Shown here: piece after piece, positions 41,601-50,600 of the stretch
How positions within the stretch are numbered: position 1 is the stretch's first letter
Layout of the letters: each line of letters starts with the position of its first letter
DNA from: Bedellia somnulentella
Lineage: Eukaryota; Arthropoda; Insecta; Lepidoptera; Bedelliidae
Assembly: GCA_963576735.1 (NCBI GenBank)
Contig: OY755187.1
Span: 8,060,001 to 8,124,000, forward strand
DNA length: 64,000 bases
Direction of reading: 5' to 3'
The notes under the pieces: generated by a model
Database searches by the model: none
What the model saw: the letters and a program-made list of their open reading frames with translations, nothing else
What the model was told of the DNA's origin: nothing
Made by a program: the position numbers and the translations under genes

Positions 41601-44600
41601 GGCATGGCCCTTTTAACAAACACTTGTTTACTTTAGGTGTTACAGATAGCCCTTTGTGCAGAGCATGCATGGAGAAGGAGGAAACAGCTGCGCACGTGCT
41701 CCTCGAGTGTACAGGCGTAGCGGATTACAGGGTAACACACCTGGGTGACGCCAGGTCGCTCCCTGAGGTGTTCAAGGATATTAGGGGGATCCTGAACTTC
41801 CTTGGTGAGCTGGGATGGCTAGAGTAGTGTCATCCCTTCATCACGCAAAACAGGCGCACAAAAGACGTCGACTTGCGGAAAATTACCCGTTCAAATACAA
41901 ATACAACAAATTAAATGCGATCTTTTTGGTTCATTGCTCAAAGTAGAATAAACATTACAGTTACAGATAAGCTATTCTTAACAAATTTTCATCTTATACA
42001 CAAAAAACTGTTATTTTACCAAAATCTCTAAGCAGTCTTATCGAATGGCTTAGCCTTAAATAATAAAAATTGTAAACATACTCAATAAATAAACATAGAA
42101 ATAAAATAAAACTAGTGGGTAAATCTGGCGCGACTACGTTGCGTCCAATAAAATCAGTTTATTTTGAAATTTTCCGACTAATCACAGCGCATCTCTGATC
42201 GACTAAAGTTTGCGCGCGCTTATGACACTCAAGCAAAGTCTATGGGCCAAAATCGAAACTTTGAAATTCTGTAACAATTAACTTAATCCAGTTACATCAG
42301 ATGTCTGAATTTCGTGCACACCACGGCCGCGAACTGTACAAAACGATACCTGAACCAAATTTCTAGCGTAACTCATCGCGTCACAGGCTTCCGGGCAAGA
42401 AAGAGGCTTACAGAAATAATAAAGATTAAACAGCAAAGCTTAGAATACACATTTTATGTTTAATCTACTTAACATAATTATATTATGTTATGTCAAGTTA
42501 TTAAAGGTTATGTAAATAATATTCTAATGCGAAAGTCATTTATATTATTATGCGATATATTTGAAAATAAATTATTATGTAGTTCCTAGTTTCTAAAAAT
42601 GTATAATAAGCTAACGAGAAGTCAATATAAATAACGACAATGATTTGAATAAAACATACCAGAAACATTGACGAAGAATACAAACTAATGGCAATGATTT
42701 ATTTTAATGTAACCTGTATGAAAGTTCAGCTTGATTAGAGTTCCTGATCAAAAAACAACGAAATTTTATCTAAGATCCAAAATCCAGCGACAAGCAGGCG
42801 TCCGAAGTATGAAGAATAAAAGAGCATATATGAAAAGCCAGAGAGGTTGGCCAGGATCGTACAAAGTGGCGATCTATAGTCTCTGCCTACCCCAATGGGA
42901 ACTAACGGCGTGAGAATATGTATGTATGTATCCAAAATCTACAGTAAATAAAACTATTGATGATGTGACGAGGTGACTTTGTACAAAACTAAGTTGGACA
43001 TGTTTTATCATTAAATTGATATCAAAACTCAAATGTTCACACCGAATATCCCCGAAGGGGTTGGCAGAGGTGCTAATACTTCTGAACATCACGTGACATT
43101 GTCAACCGGTGTTCAGAGTACCCATTATATAGATATAGTATTAAAAGGACTCAGATCTTTGATCAGAGGGCCTACTATGTAGTGATTATGAACTTTCTCT
43201 AGACAGTAACAAAGTTAAACTAAGTCATGATAGTAATAGAATTATAGAGTTAGAAAAATCTCTTCAAGATATTACAGTAAACTATCATAATAGTCACTTA
43301 GAAATGCAAAGCTACATAGTAGGATTAGAAGAAATCATAGAGTTAAGTAATGAAAATATCAAAACAGTAGAAACACTATCTAGTTTTTGCACTAAGTGTG
43401 AAAGTGTAAGTACTGTCATAAATGATGTATCTCCTGAAAATAGAAATAATATGGTTCAGCCCACTTTTGCTTACAATAGAGATGTGTCGACTCAGAGGAC
43501 TTTAGTCTTCTCCGATTCTCTTGGTGTTAACATTGGCCATCATTTAAACAAAGAATTAGACCAATGTATTTTAAATACTTGTATGCCCGGAGCAAGTTAC
43601 TCTCAAATAATAAATACCATTTTAAAAGAACAATATGACTCCAATACTACTTTAGTTATTTTAATTGGTTCGAGTAATAAGGTGAATCCAAGTGACTTAA
43701 AGAAATCATTTGACAAATTGGTCAATTTAAATGTTAGAAAAATAATTATAAGTGACTTCCTATATTCCAAGCATCTTAGCTATAAGGTTAATACTAGGAT
43801 TTATAAACTAAATATGTTACTATATAATTTGACCTTGGGATATAGGCAAAAAATTGTTAATTTTAATATAAATAATTATATTAAGAAACCATTATTGACT
43901 AAAAGTACCTTGAAAGTACCTGAACATTCTAAAAAACGTCTAGCTATGTTACTAGCTAGTAATATTGTATACAACAATGTTATTAATTTGAATAACATAA
44001 CAATTTCATCTGACTTGGATGCAGTTATTAGTACATGTACTAATGTATCTGCAAATTTAGCTTTAAACTAGGTAGTAAGACAAAGGAAAAGGCATACATT
44101 TCACTAGTTCATCAGAACATACAGAGCCTTTCCTGCAAACTATTAGAATTAGAGTTATTCATTAATAAGTACAATGCCAAAATACTTTGTTTAACAGAAC
44201 ACTGGTTAAAAGCAGAACAAATGAATTTTAGTTTAAAGAATTACACAGTGGGCAGTTGTTTTAACAGAGAGTCCATAATGTGTGGGGGTAGTATGATACT
44301 ATTATATGTAGACATTAAATTTAAAGAAAGAAAAGACATCTGTAGACTCTCTGTTGAACAACATGTAGAAATCTCATGCATTGAATTGAGCAAGTATATA
44401 ATTTTGTGTGTATATCGCCCACCCAAAGGTAACTATGACATCTTTGAAGCAGCGATGGAAGATGCTTTGGGGATGGCTTCCCGCAGCTCCAGAGAGGTTG
44501 TAGTTTGTGGGGATTTCAATGTTGACTTGTTGGGTGAGGGTCTAGTAAAGGAGAGAATATTGACATTTTTTCAATCATTTAATCTTCTAAATGTATTTAA

Positions 44601-47600
44601 TGAGCCAACCCGAATTACCTCGACCTCTGCAACATGTTTAGATAATATTTATTGCAATTGTGATTACTCCGGTCACTTCCTTTTTGATTGCATTACCTCA
44701 GACCACAAGGGTCAATTTATAAATTTAGAATTTACCATCGAAAAGAAAAAGTCAATAGTATGTAGACAGATAACTGAAAAAAAACTTAGCTTATTTGAAA
44801 ATAATATTAGGTCTAGCATCAGCCCCCCAATGAGAAGCAGTGAATCATTAGAGAATTGTCTTTCATTCATCAATGAGCTAAAAACTGAATTCAACAAAAT
44901 CTTTAAAACTAAGGTAATACTGTGTAATACAAAATGCTCTTTTGCTGAATGGGCCACCGCTGGAATTAGAATAAGTAGAGATCACCTATATAACATTTAT
45001 AGAGAAAAGTCCTACAACTTCAACCAAGATTTTATTATTTATGTCAGAAATTATTCAAAAATTTTCAAAAAAGTTTGTGGTGAAGCTAAATCTAGATGCA
45101 TAAAACATAAAATTATGAATTCTTCTAACAAGAGTAAGACTGTCTGGAAAATAATTAACAGTGAAACTGGAAAACTAAAGTCCCCACATGATCTCAATTT
45201 ATTATTAGATAATGAACTGATACAGTCAAAATCACAAATTGCTGACATTTTTGAAAATCATTTTATAAATACCCCCACTCAGACAACAGAGAAATTAAAT
45301 TCATGTCCCCAGAAAGCTCTTGAGTTGTTGGAACAAAATGTTACCAAAACAACAGCACAGTTTTCTTTCAAGTATGTTGACAATAATGATATAATTAAAA
45401 ATTTTAAAACTATTAATCTTAAAAAAACCGAAGACATAACAGGAATGTCAGTTTTCGTCATAAACAGAATAATAAATATAATCGCTCCTCATTTAACGAT
45501 ACTTTTTAATAAATGTATAGATATAGGAGAATTTCCAGACTGTATGAAGTTAAGTAGGCTCATCCCACTACATAAATCAGGAGATAGTCAGGACTTTACC
45601 AATTATAGGCCTATTTCTATTTTGCCAGTTCTCAGTAAAGTTTTTGAGAAAATAATGTCCAACCAAATGCTTTCATATTTCAACAATCATAATATATTCC
45701 ATGACGAGCAATATGGTTTCACCAAAGGTAGGTCTACTGTAGATGCAGGAGTGTCACTAATGAAACATATTTTTAATTCATGGGAAAACTCCCGGGATGC
45801 ATTAGGTATATTTTGTGACCTCACAAAAGCTTTTGATTGTGTAAAAAAAGAAATAGCGTTGATTAAACTTAAATATTACGGTTTTGACGAGCAAGCACTG
45901 AAATTAATGGCATCATATCTTCATAAAAGAACTTTAAAGGTTGATATCAATGGAACCACGTCGGAAGGATCGGAAATAGAGATGGGCGTTCCTCAAGGTT
46001 CTATACTTGGCCCATTACTGTTTCTGATTTACATTAATGATTTACCATTTATGGTACAAAAGTATTCTGAGATAGTTATGTTTGCAGATGACACATCTTT
46101 AATATTTAATGTAGCGAGATCCTCTACATCTCTTGACGACGTAAATAAAGCTATCTCACTGGTATTGCATTGGTTTACTGTAAATAACCTGGTTCTAAAT
46201 GCCAAAAAAACTAAATGTATTAAATTTACTTTACCGAATGTTAGGCAAGTTGATAACAATATTGTTATTGATAGTGAACAAGTAGAATTAGTGAAAGAAA
46301 CAAAATTCCTAGGGATAATAATCGATTCTAAGTTGCAATGGGGACCCCATATTCTAACACTTTCTAAAAGGCTGAGCTCAGCAGCGTATGCCGTGCGTAA
46401 GATTAGAGAAATAGCAGACGTAGAAACAGCTCGCATTGTGTATTTCAGTTATTTTCATAGTATTATGTCGTACGGTATTTTATTATGGGGTAAAGCGGCT
46501 GATGTTCATAAAGTTTTCGTCTTACAAAAGCGAGCTATCCGATCTATTTACATGTTGAGGTCGAGGTATTCGTTGCGCGAAAAATTTAAAGATATTGGCA
46601 TTTTAACTGTCCCTTGCCAATACATATTTGAGAATTTAATGTATGCCAAAAAGAATATAGGCCAATTTAGTAAAGTTAGTGATAGGCATACTGTTAATAC
46701 TCGAAATAAGGAGAAACTTAACGTACCGAAGTGGAGACTTAATAAAGTAAGTAACTCCTTTATGGGACTATCACTGAAAATGTTCAACAAACTTCCTTCT
46801 GACATATTGGAATTGCCTGTGGCATCTTTTAAAAAGGCAATAAAAGCCATGCTTTTAAAGAAGTCTTACTACAGTGTTCAAGATTTTTTAAACGACAAGG
46901 ACCCAACGCGCACATGACCGTGTCCGTAAAGCTATAAATCTTCCCTCGTTATTCCTAGGAATAATTGTCTGGTGAGGATTTTTCTTCTCACGTTATGTGA
47001 TTGGTTTTTGTGATGGACAATTTATTTTAAATATGTCAAACTAGCGTTTGGTTTTGTCGCATAGAAAATCTTTTATAAAGTAAAAACATGTTAATAAACT
47101 GAAATTGTACAAACCATGTTTTGAAAAAATGAAAAAATGTGAATGTAAAGAGTTTCTTTGTTGCTTCTTCTCTTTACGAACACCTTCCGAAGCAACGGAC
47201 TAATGATAAATTTAAAAAAAATTGACGTTCAAAAAATGTTATTTTTTAACTTAATTTTGAAAAATAAACTTTTTGACTTTTTTTTTTTTTTACTCTTCAC
47301 GCCGAGAACGATAAATTAGAATACTTATCTCTTCTACCCAAATTTAAATTTATTTCTTCTCCTTCGCACGATCGAATATTCGGATTTCGATATTTATATA
47401 TGTATAGAACAATATAAATATTGGCGCTTTCTATTCGATGAAACTAACGACAAATACGGAGGAATCGTTGGATTCGTCGAATATCACCATGTATGCTCAT
47501 ATATCAGAAATTTCAAAATACAAATATTCGATCGTGTGAGCGAGACAGAAATAAATTTTAATATGGGCTAGAAGATATAAGTATGTCTATTATCGTTCTC

Positions 47601-50600
47601 GATGTGCAGAGTTGACCCTCAGTACGTATTAGGTTTCCTAGCAAATATATGAGATTGTATAAGAGTGCCTATATTTGGTAATAGCCGCAAAATTAAGTAG
47701 TTCATTTATATAGCCGTTTTAAAATAATATTATAAATAGAAATAAATAATTTAAAACAAATTCGTATACAGGTAATATGAAATCAATATTTTAACCAACT
47801 TCTTACGCAACAAATAAAAGCTTCAGATGAACTGGTTACACACAATAAAAGTTTTTAAAAGTCGATTTCAGTTAATCATCGCTTTTAATAATGTGGTTTC
47901 CCATTATACTATTCATGAATAATAGATGTTCGATTAAATGATGCACATTCAAGTTTTCTTTGTCTAACTTTGAAAGGAATAAGTGTTATAATGAACCTGA
48001 ATAATGAGACCTATAAACTACATGTGTTACTGTTAATGAGTTCTTATTTGATACATTGCGTCTAGCACACATTAAATAATGTGATTATGCGAATGTAAAA
48101 TCGGTTCCTTATTACATAAATAACTACTGCATATGCATGATGTATATTAACTTTGAGTTATAGTTATATTGTAGTGAAACAAACGTTATTACAATGTGTA
48201 TGCTCGTAATGAAAAAATCGTATTAAAAAAGTATTAGCTTAGTTAGATTATTTAAAATAAAAGGTTTTAATAAAAACACTTAGATGCAAATTGGATAGTT
48301 TAAATTGTATTACAATTTAGGGTTAAGAATGTGCAAGATCTAACTTTAATCAATAATCATAATAAAACCTATAAGATTCATCGCGACTAACCCTGTGACC
48401 GTATTTTAAGACCTACCTTCAATAGACTTTACTTTATTACGTTTTATTTCTCCTCCTAAATTTACCTCCTAGTCATGCATCATCATCATCATAAATATAG
48501 ATAAAAAATATATTTTTGCTATGCTAATTGTCCGTTTAACGAATACGTTATCTTCACATACATAGTTAATATGCTGCGGAACAAAAACCCACCACAAAAA
48601 ACCCACCTATTATAGACAAAAACCAACTCACATAATCGCTCAGGCTCTTCATCCCGTACGGAAACCGCTCCCTGTCGGGCACCAGGCTGCCGCGCGCGTC
48701 CCTCTCCCGCTCTGGCCAGCAGTCGTCCACGTTGATGTATTCGTACCCGGCAGCCGCGTAGCCTTCCGTCACCAGGATGTCCGCCATGGTACGGAATAGA
48801 CGATCACTGGAATAACCGTTAACAAAATCAACAACAATAAAACGACGTGATAGCTCAATGGGTAGAACACCGGTTAACGTGCAAGCGACTAGTGTTCAAA
48901 TCCCGGGTCAGGCCTACACCAATTTGTCTTTTCTAAAGACATATGTGTGGTTATTTTATCATGGTTGTTAACGGTGAGGGAAAACATCGTGAGGAAACCC
49001 ACATGACTGAGTTGTACTTAGTCATGTGACAGTGTATTCGTACAAAACGGCGATAGGCCTGCCCCCTATCACGTGAGTACACTGTCCATGCAAAACGTGG
49101 GTACTCTGAACACCAGGTGACAAAGTCACGTGATGTTCAGAAGTATTAGTACCTCTGCCAACCCCTTCGGGGATATTCGGCGTGAACGTTAATGTTAATG
49201 TTAAATGTAATGAAAAAAAATAAACAATTCAGTAGCCACTACTAGAAGTTAAGAGAGGGAAAAATAGATTAAAATAATGGATTTTCCAACATAAAAAAAT
49301 CGTCGGGTTCCAAAATTGTTGCGTCATGTGGTTTTTTTCTGCCAAATTACATTTTTAGCCGTGATTATATGAGTGATGATGATTGATGCTGTACGTTAGT
49401 ATTTTTGTAGACTTTATGGTACTGTTGAATAATGGGTGTATAATACGAGATTTTTTTTTGTACAAGTAGAAATGTCACGATGGCTTCTGCACATTCATAC
49501 ATATATATGCTCACGCCATTAGTTCCCATTCATTGGGGTAGGCAGAGACTATTGGCACTTTATATGATCATGTCACTTAAGATATGAAAGTAAATTATCG
49601 GCGAAAGAAACATAAAGAGCCAAAGTAGATGGATATGGCAGCAGCTAGGACAACATCTAGATCGTTAATAAACAGACGACCTAAGTGTGAAGAAAAAAAG
49701 GTATGTATGAAACATTTATAAAGGAGGACGCAAATTTTAGTTCCACCTTTCAATAGATATCTATGTGTTATATGTAAAGTTATGGGGTAGTGCTTTAATG
49801 AGCCGACACTAAACACAACAATTAATATTAATAAGATTCTTGATGTTCCTAAAATATTCCTCATGGTTTCTCTGAATATAACTTTGATTTCAATATTTAA
49901 ATCAAATGTTTTGGTATAAGTTATGCAAGTCTACAGGCAGTCAAAACTTCAAGTTGTAATTAAAAAAAGGAGATGCCTTAATTTTGTAAAGGATCTGATA
50001 TATGTTTTAGGGTAGGGTCTAGTCCCTTGGTGGGGATATACATATATGGGCTGTGAAAAATTAAACTTATATTTTTTAACAGGCAGGTGTCCGAGGTGGG
50101 AAGAATAGAAAAGCATGTATGAAAAGATTGATTGATTGATGAAATTGCGTTCGATACCTTACCTCATTGGAACTAAAGGGGCATGGGTATGCATGTACTT
50201 ATGTGTATATTAACGTGACAGAATCCTGCACCGAACTACTTTGAAGTTTCACGTTCACAATGTTTTTTTATCTCTACTCATATTAAAAATATATTCAACA
50301 GTAAAATTGGTAAATACCTACTAAGCAAAAATTATATCAAAATGTTATATATCCGGTATAAATCTTGAAATTTTAGGAAACGATACTCTGTTCGGTGAAA
50401 TAATTACTCCAAGCGCCATGAATTTAGTAGGTCTATACATCAGCACCATTAAAATGATATCACCAGGGGGAGCGGACACCATACAATAATTTACATCCTC
50501 CTTTAAACTAACACAAAAGATTTGCCGGGCGGCGTACAAAAAGTGACGATCGATTGCTGTATCCCTTAAGGCTCTTCTCTCATAAAGATACGCTTTACGC

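Larger units (their letters stand above)
37418..41899 (+). mobile_element. LOA/R1-type non-LTR retrotransposon, 5' truncated, 15-bp TSD
   Basis: Flanked by identical AATACAACAAATTAA at 37403-37417 and 41900-41914. The insertion starts inside ORF1 (open from its first base) and ends in a short 3' UTR. ORF1 and ORF2 are both unbroken, so the insertion is recent. Confidence 0.88.
43125..47130 (+). mobile_element. CR1-type non-LTR retrotransposon, 5' truncated
   Basis: Contains ORF1 (SGNH/esterase-like) and ORF2 (endonuclease plus RT) in overlapping frames, and a 3' region ending near GAAAAAATGAAAAAATG. The 5' part of ORF1 is missing. Both junctions are approximate and no target duplication was found. 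Confidence 0.75.
6146..48631. other. Intron 2 of the GH27 gene (~42.5 kb)
   Basis: Bounded by the exon 2 donor GTGAGT (48631) and the exon 3 acceptor CAG (6146-6148). It contains both LINE ORF pairs, all three Helitrons and most SINE copies. No host exon was recognised inside it. Confidence 0.85.

Noticed and set aside
44241..44426. Using ATG 44221 as the true start of CR1 ORF2
   Set aside because: The endonuclease N-terminal block (HQNIQSL) is encoded upstream in the same frame, so a 44221 start would remove part of the domain.
46029..46436. 135-codon minus frame across the CR1 reverse transcriptase
   Set aside because: Antisense shadow of the FADD region.
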